Origin: an uncultured Coriobacteriales bacterium
GTDB lineage: Bacteria; Actinomycetota; Coriobacteriia; Coriobacteriales; UMGS124
Assembly: GCA_902464015.1 (NCBI GenBank)
Contig: CABQHM010000055.1
Coordinates: 1 to 21,099, forward strand
DNA: 21,099 nucleotides
Direction of reading: 5' to 3'
This document shows, piece by piece, positions 1-6,305 of this stretch. Made by a program: the position numbers and the translations under genes. The notes under the pieces are model-generated. The model did no database searches and was not told the origin of the DNA. It was given only the letters and a program-made list of their open reading frames with translations. Each line of letters starts with the position of its first letter. Position 1 is the stretch's first letter.

Positions 1-806
1 GTGTACTCGCCGTCGGTGTAGGCAGCGTCAGAGGCGGGAGCCTCGTCGGTCTCCTCGACGGGAGCGGCTTCCTCGGTCTCGATGCCAGCGGGCGCCACGT
101 TGGTTGTGCCTGCTTGCTCGAGGCAGTCGTCCACGGCCGTGAAGATGGCCTTCGAGGTGACGGTGGCGCCGGAGACTCCGTCGACGCCTTCGGTGCCGTT
201 GGCCTCGACGATCTTGGCGGGGAGCTGCTCGATTGCCTTGGAGCCGATGCCCTGGGTTTCGGAGTTGTCGCCCACGGCGACCTCGGAGATCACGCCGCCC
301 TTGATTGAGACCTCAACGGGCACCTTGCCGCCGATGCCCTTGCCTTCGGCGGTGTAGATGCCGTCGTTGTACCACAGGCCAGTCTCAGTCTGGGCTGCAC
401 CGCTCTTGGCCTGCTCGAGGCAGTCGTCCACGGCCGTGAAGATGGCCTTGGAGGTGACGGTGGCGCCGGAGACTCCGTCGACGCCCTCGGTGCCGTTGGC
501 CTCGACAATCTTGGCGGGGAGCTGCTCGATTGCCTTGGAGCCGATGCCCTGGGTTTCGGAGTTGTCGCCCACGGTGACCTCGGCGATCTTGCCATCTTTG
601 ACGGTCACGGTCACAGGAACCTTGCCGCCGATGCCCTTGCCCTCGGCGGTATAGGAGCCGTCATTATAGGAGACATCGGTGGCCGCCCACGCCTGAGCAG
701 GAGTCAGGACGCTCGTGAACGTTTGGACTGCGGGGGCGCAGCCGAGGCCGAGCCCGGCCGCGACGGCGAGGGGGAGAGCCAGCCTTGCAATCGTTTGAGT
801 TTTCAT
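1..806 (-). CDS. Exported protein with tandem FMN-binding domains (3' end outside window)
   Basis: Translation starts at ATG 806-804, preceded by a GAGG Shine-Dalgarno, with a 30-40 residue signal sequence (MKTQTIARL, Ala/Leu/Gly core, then AQAWAATD). A Cys follows the hydrophobic core (GLGC), but it is a poor lipobox. Two FMN_bind domains of about 99 residues follow, each starting Y-N-D-G-x-Y-T-A-E-G-K-G-I-G-G-K and ending with the motif DGVSGATVTSKA. In the NqrC/RnfG/PplA class the last Thr of SGATxT is covalently flavinylated by ApbE. After an acidic Glu/Pro/Ala linker, AAYTDGEY at 3-26 begins a third domain, so the protein would carry at least three flavins. The likely role is extracytoplasmic electron transfer, as a flavin shuttle or partner of a membrane reductase. 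The C-terminus and partner genes are off the window. The domain family is confident; the physiological partner is not visible. Confidence 0.9.
   Translation of the reverse strand, partial: MKTQTIARLALPLAVAAGLGLGCAPAVQTFTSVLTPAQAWAATDVSYNDGSYTAEGKGIGGKVPVTVTVKDGKIAEVTVGDNSETQGIGSKAIEQLPAKIVEANGTEGVDGVSGATVTSKAIFTAVDDCLEQAKSGAAQTETGLWYNDGIYTAEGKGIGGKVPVEVSIKGGVISEVAVGDNSETQGIGSKAIEQLPAKIVEANGTEGVDGVSGATVTSKAIFTAVDDCLEQAGTTNVAPAGIETEEAAPVEETDEAPASDAAYTDGEY
117..668 (-). repeat. 297-bp tandem repeat encoding FMN-binding domains
   Basis: Two adjacent in-frame units offset by exactly 297 bp (99 codons) encode the two complete FMN_bind domains. Comparing 117-277 with 414-574 by eye gives only 3 mismatches in 161 bases, including at silent positions. 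The remainder of the units (about 278-371 versus 575-668) is clearly more diverged. This mosaic suggests recent duplication or gene conversion of the flavinylation half of the domain. A third unit begins at the window edge (1-26) after a longer linker. Confidence 0.93.
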
Positions 807-1345
807 ATGTGCCTCATTTCACTGTGGGTTTTGCTGTTTCATATGCGTTGATGCTGGATGTACTCGAAAATAATCGGGTGAGTTAGGAGCAGTTCATAGG
901 GAACGTCGTCTTTGATTGGTCGACAGCCAGGCTATAGAAGAAGAGATAGGCAAGTGGAGGTACATGACAGGCCCGCCTTTGCGCATGTTGGCAGGCTGAC
1001 AAGAGCCTTGTGCATGGCTTTGGTGCCGCCGGGGCGGTCTCCAAGTGTCGGTGCCTGCGGGGGAGGAATACTCATAGCACTCTCCAATCTTCCACATTGT
1101 CTGCACGAACGTTGCATACATTACTCTCATTCAGATTGCTTTCAAATGCTGTCAGCTAATTGTCCGCCAGTGGAAGAGGGACCGGAGGCGAGCATTTCGC
1201 GGTGGCTGCGCTCGGTTATTGGCTGAAGCCGTCTTCACACACGTGCAAGAACGGTGATTTTGGGCGTAAAGCGGTATGATTCGGTGTTGGAATGCCTGCG
1301 ATGTGGCAGCTGCCTGCGATTGCGGGTGGCGTGAAAGGAACGCAT
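807..1345. other. Intergenic region between divergent genes, no gene recognised
   Basis: This gap separates the minus-strand flavoprotein from the plus-strand GH25 gene and should hold both promoters. A TATGAT box at 1275-1280 is the best -10 for the plus gene, giving a leader of about 60 bases, but no good -35 is seen 16-18 bases upstream. Short open frames exist on both strands (for example a 47-codon minus frame from ATG 1074 with an upstream GGAGAG). None has recognisable protein character. Confidence 0.5.
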
Positions 1346-2458
1346 ATGCCCACAAGCGACGACCAGCACAAGGAGAACCGCCCCGGCGAGGCCGGCAGGC
1401 CCGTGGTTCCCCAGGGGACAAAGCCGGCTTTTCCGGCTAATCCCATGAGCAAGCCGGGTTCATCCCGCGGCAGCCATGCTGCCGGCACCAACAAGGCTGC
1501 GGCGCAAGCCAATGCGTCGCGCACGGGTGCCATGCGCCCCGTGGCGCCCACTCAGGGTTCGCAGCGCTCCCGTAGCGGCGCTGGTGCCAACGGACCTTCG
1601 GAGAAGGACCGCTCCACCATCACCCTCACGCGCGCCCAGTTCATCGCGGCGCTTCTGGGCACGGCGGTTGCCGTGGCCGTGCCTTCGGTCTCCATTACCT
1701 CGTGCGTCAACCGCATGGGTCAGACCAGCGGCACGGACACCGAGGAAGAGACCTGGGTGAGCCCCTACGACTGGACTTGTGTCGTGGAGAAGGAAAACGG
1801 CCTGCTCACGTACGTGAAAAACGGCGTCACGCTCTCGGAGTCGGGCATCGACGTGTCCGAGCACGACGGCGAGATCGACTGGACCCAGGTCAAGGCCGCC
1901 GGTGTCGACTTCGCCATGCTGCGCCTGGGTTTCCGCGGGTACGGCCAGGGCACCATGAACCTCGACAAGTACTTCCTCGCCAACCTTTCCGGCGCCTCGG
2001 CGGCGGGCATCAAGGTGGGCGTGTACTTCTTCTCCCAGGCCATCACCGAGGGCGAGGCGCGCGAAGAGGCCGACTACGTCATCAACAGCCTCGCCGCCAC
2101 CGACGTCAAGCTCAGCTACCCCATCGTGTTCGACGAGGAGCCCATCACCGACGGCAACGTGGCGCGCACCGACGACCTCACCGCCGCCCAGTTCAGCGCC
2201 AACGCCCTGGCTTTCTGCCAGCGGGTTGAGCAGGCCGGATACACGCCCATGCTGTACGGCAACAAGCACGAGCTGGCCAAGCTCGACCTCAAGGGCGAGC
2301 TTGCGGGCTACGACGTGTGGTATGCCGAGTATGGCGTGAGCCAGCCTACCGGCAAGTTCGATTTCGTCATGTGGCAGTACTCCGACACCGGAAACATCCC
2401 CGGCGTCGTCACCTCTGCCGGCCAGGTGGACCTCAACATCCGCTTCCTGGTGGCGTAG
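1346..2458 (+). CDS. GH25 family muramidase-like protein with N-terminal membrane anchor
   Basis: The start chosen is ATG 1346 because AAAGGA lies 6 bases upstream; the in-frame ATG at 1292 has no such site. The product is 370 residues. Residues 1-95 are Pro/Ser/Ala/Gly/Arg-rich and probably disordered. Residues 98-117 form one hydrophobic segment followed by ITSC (Cys120). A GH25 (lysozyme/N-acetylmuramidase) domain follows from about residue 167: GIDVSEHDGEIDW with Asp169, then YPIVFDEEP carrying the D-x-E catalytic pair (Asp263, Glu265), then MLYGN and FVMWQYSDTG near the end. The family cleaves the beta-1,4 bond between N-acetylmuramic acid and N-acetylglucosamine. The likely role is cell-wall remodelling on the outer face. 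ITSC fits a lipobox, but about 97 residues before the membrane segment are atypical for a lipoprotein, so a type II membrane anchor is as likely. The gene is monocistronic and ends at the terminator at 2471. Confidence 0.9.
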   Translation: MPTSDDQHKENRPGEAGRPVVPQGTKPAFPANPMSKPGSSRGSHAAGTNKAAAQANASRTGAMRPVAPTQGSQRSRSGAGANGPSEKDRSTITLTRAQFIAALLGTAVAVAVPSVSITSCVNRMGQTSGTDTEEETWVSPYDWTCVVEKENGLLTYVKNGVTLSESGIDVSEHDGEIDWTQVKAAGVDFAMLRLGFRGYGQGTMNLDKYFLANLSGASAAGIKVGVYFFSQAITEGEAREEADYVINSLAATDVKLSYPIVFDEEPITDGNVARTDDLTAAQFSANALAFCQRVEQAGYTPMLYGNKHELAKLDLKGELAGYDVWYAEYGVSQPTGKFDFVMWQYSDTGNIPGVVTSAGQVDLNIRFLVA

Positions 2459-2470
2459 AGAGAGATTTTC

Positions 2471-2505
2471 GGGCGGCTCGTTGTACCGGGCCGCCCTATT
2501 TGTTT
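2471..2505 (+). terminator. Rho-independent terminator between convergent genes
   Basis: GGGCGGC (2471-2477) pairs with GCCGCCC (2490-2496), followed by a T-rich stretch on the plus strand. It follows the GH25 stop by 12 bases. The converging torD-like gene ends at 2509, so the hairpin may also stop minus-strand transcripts. Confidence 0.8.
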
Positions 2506-2508
2506 CTC

Positions 2509-3258
2509 TTATCGATAGAACCGCGGGTACGTCACCTGGATGCCGCGCGAGGCGCGGATGCCTTCGAGGCTTGCGTCGGTGAGCTGCGCCAACCCCTGGT
2601 AGAAGGGGCGCTGCGCTTCCTGCGCCATGAGGGCGAGGAAGTGGTGCGACCAGGTGAGTAGGTGCTGCGCCATAAAGCCGTCGAGCTCTGCGGGTATGGT
2701 TTGGGCAAGCTGGGCCATGAGGCCCAGCAGAAGGCCGATGTGGTCCTCAGGAGTGCGCGTGCCTTCAGGCGCTACGAGCCCATGCTCGCGCATCCAGCGC
2801 CTGAGCTCCAAGGTCGACTCGCCGAACATGACGCACTCGCGATCGGTGTAGACCGAGCCCCACGGCGGCGCTGCCTTGTGGGCAGGCCCCACGAAGAGGC
2901 GACGGTACTCACGGGCGAGATTCTCGGCTGCGTCGGCGGCGCCCTGTGCCATGAGGGCAAGCGGGCCTTCGGCTGCTTCTGCGTCGACGAAGGGCCACTC
3001 GGCTGCGGCGGCTGCGGGGTCGAGCGCTGCCATGGCGGCAAAGGAGGGACCGGCGGTGCCGGTGAGCGGGTCTTGCAGGAAGAAGGGCGCGAACACGTCG
3101 CCGATGAAGGCGACCTGCTCGAGCTGGGCTTGCTGCTCGTTTGCGTTGGCGGTGCCGGTCTGGGAGGTCGGTCCGTCGGTGTTGACGGCGTTCTCACGGG
3201 TGTCGGCCTGGGGCGCCAATTCGTCTGTGCCCGCCTGATTCTTGCTGGTATCGGTCAT
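2509..3258 (-). CDS. TorD/DmsD-family molybdoenzyme maturation chaperone
   Basis: This 249-residue protein starts at ATG 3258-3256, with AAAGGA upstream. It carries TorD-family signatures: REYRRLFVGP (116-125), PPWGSVYTD (131-139) and PEDHIG (170-175). The chaperone domain is all-helical and begins near residue 47. Residues 1-46 are an unusual Gln/Thr/Asn/Asp-rich, low-complexity extension. Family members bind the Tat signal and core of molybdoenzymes such as DmsA and TorA, and hold export until cofactor insertion is complete. Here the obvious client is the DmsA encoded in the divergent arm, although the Tat-exported enzyme at 18723 is also possible. It is the last gene of the minus-strand dmsC-luxR-torD set, 81 bases after the luxR stop. 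Confidence 0.9.
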   Translation of the reverse strand: MTDTSKNQAGTDELAPQADTRENAVNTDGPTSQTGTANANEQQAQLEQVAFIGDVFAPFFLQDPLTGTAGPSFAAMAALDPAAAAAEWPFVDAEAAEGPLALMAQGAADAAENLAREYRRLFVGPAHKAAPPWGSVYTDRECVMFGESTLELRRWMREHGLVAPEGTRTPEDHIGLLLGLMAQLAQTIPAELDGFMAQHLLTWSHHFLALMAQEAQRPFYQGLAQLTDASLEGIRASRGIQVTYPRFYR

Positions 3259-3326
3259 GCTGCTTCCTTTCGAAGGCGTGGTAGGAGAACGAGATGCGTG
3301 CGTGTTGGGCGTGTTGGGCGGGCGAC

Positions 3327-3348
3327 GTGCGCTCGCACCTCAGCGCAC
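3327..3348 (-). other. Hairpin overlapping the luxR stop codon
   Basis: GTGCGCT (3327-3333) and AGCGCAC (3342-3348) form a perfect 7-bp inverted repeat, and the luxR stop codon lies at the start of one arm. There is no T tract, so it is not a convincing terminator. It could stabilise the upstream message or tune expression of the chaperone gene relative to luxR. Confidence 0.4.
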
Positions 3349-4908
3349 CTTGAGCGGCTCGAACGACTGCACGAGGTCGCCGAGCTCCTGCTTGGAATGA
3401 ATGCCCAGCTTGGTGTAGACGCGCTTGGTGTGGGTGCGCACGGTGTTCTCGGACACGCCGAGCTTCTCGGCGATGCGCGCCACCGTGTCGCCGCGCGCGA
3501 TGTGCTCCATGACCTCGGTCTCGCGGTCGGAGAGCCTGAAGGCCAGGCGGATGGCCTCGCACTGCTTCGTTACGCGGTCGAGCACGGGGCGCACGGGAAT
3601 CTCGAGCGGGTTGAGCGGGGCATCCTGGTCTTCCGGCTCATCTACCAGGGCTTCGGCCTTGCTTGGCTTTGGCGCGGTCGGGCTCAGCGACACGAACTCG
3701 ATGGCGTCGGGGCTGCGGTCTTTGCCTGCCGCCCCTTGGCTCGGTCGCACCCAGATGCAGAACAGCACGAGACCGAGCACCCACACAGCCAAAAGCGACG
3801 CTTGGCAAAGCTGCAGCACGTCCAAGCCATCTGCCAGGCCTGTTGCCCAGCCGCAGAGGAATCCCGCGAAGTGCATGACATGCATGATTCCCGAGCAGAA
3901 GGCGTAGGTCACGATGGGGCACATGCCTCGGTCACGCGATGCCTGGGCACATTGGATGAGCAGGACCATCTGGACGAAGGCATAGACGGCGTACATGGCG
4001 CCGGCAAACGCCTCGAGGTACGTCATGCCCCCAGCAAACGGCATTGCGACAACGGCCAACGTGAGCGGGGGAAACGCCCATCGGTATGCTTTGCGCATGC
4101 TCAGGTGAAACGACAACCCTCGCCAAAGCCACAGCACGACTGTGGCCGACAACAGGGCGCCCAGCATGCTCGCCATGTTGACGACGTCTCCGGCCGTGAC
4201 GTCGGCCAGTGCGACAGCGCGCATAATGCCTGCTACAAAGCCCACGGCACCCGCCGACAAGGCACTGCGCCAATAGTCGTGCGCAAAGCGCCGATAAACC
4301 TTGGGGTGTTCGCGCGGCACGTCGGCGAACATGGGCTGGTCGAGGTCGACCCTGCGCGTGGACACCGTGAGGGACGCCGCGCACAGCGGCAGAAACACCA
4401 AGGGCACGAGGTAGGCGGTCACGGCCACGGGGCAGATGTACAGCGTGAAGTAGATAAGCGCGCTCAGGCCGGTTCCCAGGACAAGCAGCAGGTCGCCGCG
4501 CTCGTCATCGCAGGACGAAAACGTCCTCTGCCACAGAATCGCCATGCTCGTGCTTCCCAGGCCCTGCAGGATTCCTGAGCAAACAACCAGGTAGATGGCT
4601 ATTTGCGAGTGTACGTACATGGCGGCGATGAGGGCGAGGCAGCCAGCGATCATAGGCGGGGCGGCAAGCTTGGGCATCACGCGCGACGCCAGCGCGGGGG
4701 AGCGATAGGCGCCCACCAAGCAGGCGATGTACGTGCCCACCGAAGCTGCTGCTTGAGAAGCGTAGAACGACAGCGTGACCGAGACGGTTTGGAACTCAAG
4801 CGGGAGAAAGGGAAAGACGCCGCCCCACACCTGCACGGCGCTGACTGCCAGGAAGAGGGCGAAGCCCCAACCGGCAACTCCCAAACGTATCGAGGGCACG
4901 CAGGCCAC
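3340..4908 (-). CDS. LuxR-family transcriptional regulator with multi-spanning membrane domain
   Basis: This 522-residue protein starts with GTG at 4908-4906, only one base after the TAG of the preceding dmsC-like gene, so it is probably translationally coupled. Residues about 8-395 contain around 12 hydrophobic segments in an MFS-like arrangement. A charged linker (about 396-455) leads to a LuxR/GerE helix-turn-helix at 458-515, with LSDRETEVMEHIARG, then IAEKLGVSENTVRTH, then VYTKLGI. This architecture is typical of Coriobacteriia, where such genes often sit beside respiratory molybdoenzymes. Inference: the membrane part senses a substrate or redox signal, and the HTH controls the divergent dms arms. 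No receiver domain is present, so a histidine kinase partner is not implied. Cotranscription with dmsC and torD suggests autoregulation. Confidence 0.92.
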   Translation of the reverse strand: MACVPSIRLGVAGWGFALFLAVSAVQVWGGVFPFLPLEFQTVSVTLSFYASQAAASVGTYIACLVGAYRSPALASRVMPKLAAPPMIAGCLALIAAMYVHSQIAIYLVVCSGILQGLGSTSMAILWQRTFSSCDDERGDLLLVLGTGLSALIYFTLYICPVAVTAYLVPLVFLPLCAASLTVSTRRVDLDQPMFADVPREHPKVYRRFAHDYWRSALSAGAVGFVAGIMRAVALADVTAGDVVNMASMLGALLSATVVLWLWRGLSFHLSMRKAYRWAFPPLTLAVVAMPFAGGMTYLEAFAGAMYAVYAFVQMVLLIQCAQASRDRGMCPIVTYAFCSGIMHVMHFAGFLCGWATGLADGLDVLQLCQASLLAVWVLGLVLFCIWVRPSQGAAGKDRSPDAIEFVSLSPTAPKPSKAEALVDEPEDQDAPLNPLEIPVRPVLDRVTKQCEAIRLAFRLSDRETEVMEHIARGDTVARIAEKLGVSENTVRTHTKRVYTKLGIHSKQELGDLVQSFEPLKVR

Positions 4909-4909
4909 G

Positions 4910-5953
4910 CTACACCACCCCCGAGGTCATGTGGAAGCAGTAGAAGCAGAAGCGCACCGCGAACGTGCCCGCATAGGCGAGGACGCACATGGCCACAAGC
5001 TTGAGAATGACCTTGCGCTCGATGGGCGAGAAGCGATTGGGCGTGGTTCTCGCGGTGGGGTCGAGGTGCGCCGCCGGAGTGTCGGGGTTCTGGCTGGCCG
5101 CGCTGGGGGCGGATACTGTCGAATCACGGTGGTTCAGGCCGGTCCCGTCGGCGTTGGTCTTTTCGGCTGTCTCATCAGGGTCGAGGCCTTGCGCCGCCAA
5201 CGGGCGCATAGCATGCAAGCTCCCGAGGTTCGCCACCACAAGGCAGGCGCCGAACAAGGCAATCGCGGCCGGGTAGAGCGGCACGAGCTCGGCGGCCGTT
5301 CCAAAGGCGTTGCGTTGCGTGCCGAGCTCCATGTGCTGCATTGCCATGAGAATGCAAGAGGCAGCGGTTGCAACCAGCGAGATACCTGCGAGGATGCGCA
5401 TGAGCCTGACCCTGCTCGTATATCCCGAACAGGTATATATAAGAAGCGTCAGCGGCGTCATGCAGGCAAAGGCTGTGCACGGCAGGATGACCTGCGCAAG
5501 CGTCGTGTCCCACGTGATGACCGTAGGCATGGCATAGGCGAGGTCGGTGCCTGCGATGAAAAACCCGGCGGCGACGATGCTGGCAAGGAGCCACAGACTG
5601 CGCAACGCCTTGTGGCCTTCTATATAGATGCATCCGAGCCAGTACGAGCATGCTGTTCCCAAGAAGAGCACGGCAAAGAACACCTCGGTTGCCAAGGGGG
5701 ACGAGCCGATGGTGCGGAACACGTACAAGGCGTTGCTCGGCGTTCCCAGATGCGCGGCCGATGCCACGAGGCCTATGGTCGCCACGGCGAGCGGGACGAT
5801 GAGCCAGCTTTCGAGGCGTTGGCGCAGCCGGTCGTCGAGCTTGCCGAAAAGCAAGGTGCAAGCAAGCACAACGTAGGCGAGCGCGGCGCCGGGGGCGAGC
5901 GTGGTGAACACCGCCAGGCATATGTCGTTGAGCGCAAAGTCGAGCCCGCGCAT
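4910..5953 (-). CDS. dmsC: DmsC-like DMSO reductase membrane anchor subunit
   Basis: This 347-residue protein starts at ATG 5953-5951 and has eight or so hydrophobic helices. Residues near 65-100 carry HLGTPSNALYVF and SSPLATEVFF, matching the DmsC motif in which a conserved His and Arg/Glu lie near the quinol site. A hydrophilic stretch of about 55 residues (Asp/Thr/Ser/Pro-rich) separates the penultimate helix from the last one near the C-terminus. DmsC anchors DmsAB and oxidises menaquinol, passing electrons to the DmsB clusters. In the E. coli operon dmsC follows dmsB; here it is on the opposite strand, heading the luxR-torD arm. The pairing with the DmsAB at 6306-9350 is inferred from proximity and shared regulation. 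Confidence 0.88.
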   Translation of the reverse strand: MRGLDFALNDICLAVFTTLAPGAALAYVVLACTLLFGKLDDRLRQRLESWLIVPLAVATIGLVASAAHLGTPSNALYVFRTIGSSPLATEVFFAVLFLGTACSYWLGCIYIEGHKALRSLWLLASIVAAGFFIAGTDLAYAMPTVITWDTTLAQVILPCTAFACMTPLTLLIYTCSGYTSRVRLMRILAGISLVATAASCILMAMQHMELGTQRNAFGTAAELVPLYPAAIALFGACLVVANLGSLHAMRPLAAQGLDPDETAEKTNADGTGLNHRDSTVSAPSAASQNPDTPAAHLDPTARTTPNRFSPIERKVILKLVAMCVLAYAGTFAVRFCFYCFHMTSGVV

Positions 5954-6085
5954 GTCTCACCCACTCTCGTATGCTATGGCACGCTAGTCTGGCGCCGGGA
6001 AATCTGCTTACGGCATCGCGCACGGAGACGCTCGAGCGGGTTTTCGAAGGGCTCGCCTGAGCAGTGCGCGCACAACGCGAGAAAC

Positions 6086-6114
6086 ATCATACCACGCCTT
6101 TTTACCAGGGAGAA
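6086..6114 (-). promoter_or_regulatory. Candidate promoter of the dmsC-luxR-torD arm
   Basis: Read on the minus strand, TTCTCC (6114-6109) and TATGAT (6091-6086) are separated by 17 bases. The -10 matches 5 of 6 consensus positions; the -35 is weak (3 of 6), as expected for an activator-dependent promoter. The predicted start near 6079 gives a leader of about 126 bases. The inverted repeat at 6120-6144 lies 5 bases upstream of this -35. Confidence 0.5.
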
Positions 6115-6119
6115 TCGTG

Positions 6120-6144
6120 CTTGTCACCCGCAGTATGTGACAAG
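6120..6144. promoter_or_regulatory. Perfect inverted repeat, candidate shared operator
   Basis: CTTGTCAC (6120-6127), a 9-base spacer, then GTGACAAG (6137-6144) form a perfect 8+8 inverted repeat. It lies between the two candidate divergent promoters, touching the -35 of the plus promoter and 5 bases from that of the minus promoter. The centre is at about -47 for dmsA and -53 for dmsC. This geometry suits a dimeric activator. The membrane LuxR protein encoded next door is the obvious candidate; a Crp/Fnr-type regulator is the alternative. Confidence 0.6.
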
Positions 6145-6172
6145 TTGGGCATGGCGGGCGATAAGGTGTAAT
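6145..6172 (+). promoter_or_regulatory. Candidate promoter of the dmsAB arm
   Basis: TTGGGC (6145-6150) and TGTAAT (6167-6172) are 16 bases apart. The -10 matches 5 of 6 consensus positions and the -35 only 3 of 6. The -35 directly abuts the inverted repeat, which fits activation by a bound factor. The predicted start is near 6179. Confidence 0.5.
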
Positions 6173-6178
6173 CGTCGA

Positions 6179-6305
6179 CCCAAGCGCTTGGCACAGCGCG
6201 GCGCGTGCAGCCATGTCCACACGCCCGGCTCCGTCAACGCTTGGGAGCGCAAGGGAGCCCCGCCGGATGACGGGGATGCGTTCACAAGGAGAGAGAGGAA
6301 CAACT
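6179..6305 (+). promoter_or_regulatory. Structured 5' leader of dmsA
   Basis: The leader of about 127 bases opens with a perfect 12-bp palindrome, CCAAGCGCTTGG (6180-6191). The segment CCCAAGCG (6179-6186) is also complementary to CGCTTGGG (6238-6245), so two mutually exclusive pairings are possible. A CCCCG/CGGGG hairpin (about 6260-6277) lies shortly before the AAGGAGAGAGAGG ribosome binding site. The arrangement could be a protein operator at +1 or an RNA switch; no known riboswitch class was recognised by eye. Confidence 0.35.

Noticed and set aside
932..1074. 47-codon minus-strand frame with ATG and GGAGAG upstream of the flavoprotein gene
   Set aside because: The Shine-Dalgarno is plausible, but the translation is Pro/Ser/Cys-rich with no recognisable family, and the region otherwise looks like regulatory DNA.
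3302..3319. GTGTTGGGC repeated twice between luxR and torD
   Set aside because: Two 9-base copies only; likely chance or slippage in GC-rich DNA, with no supporting structure.
2662..4578. 638-codon plus-strand frame opposite torD and luxR
   Set aside because: It is antisense to two genes with clear family motifs; its translation is Arg/His/Gly-rich without domains.
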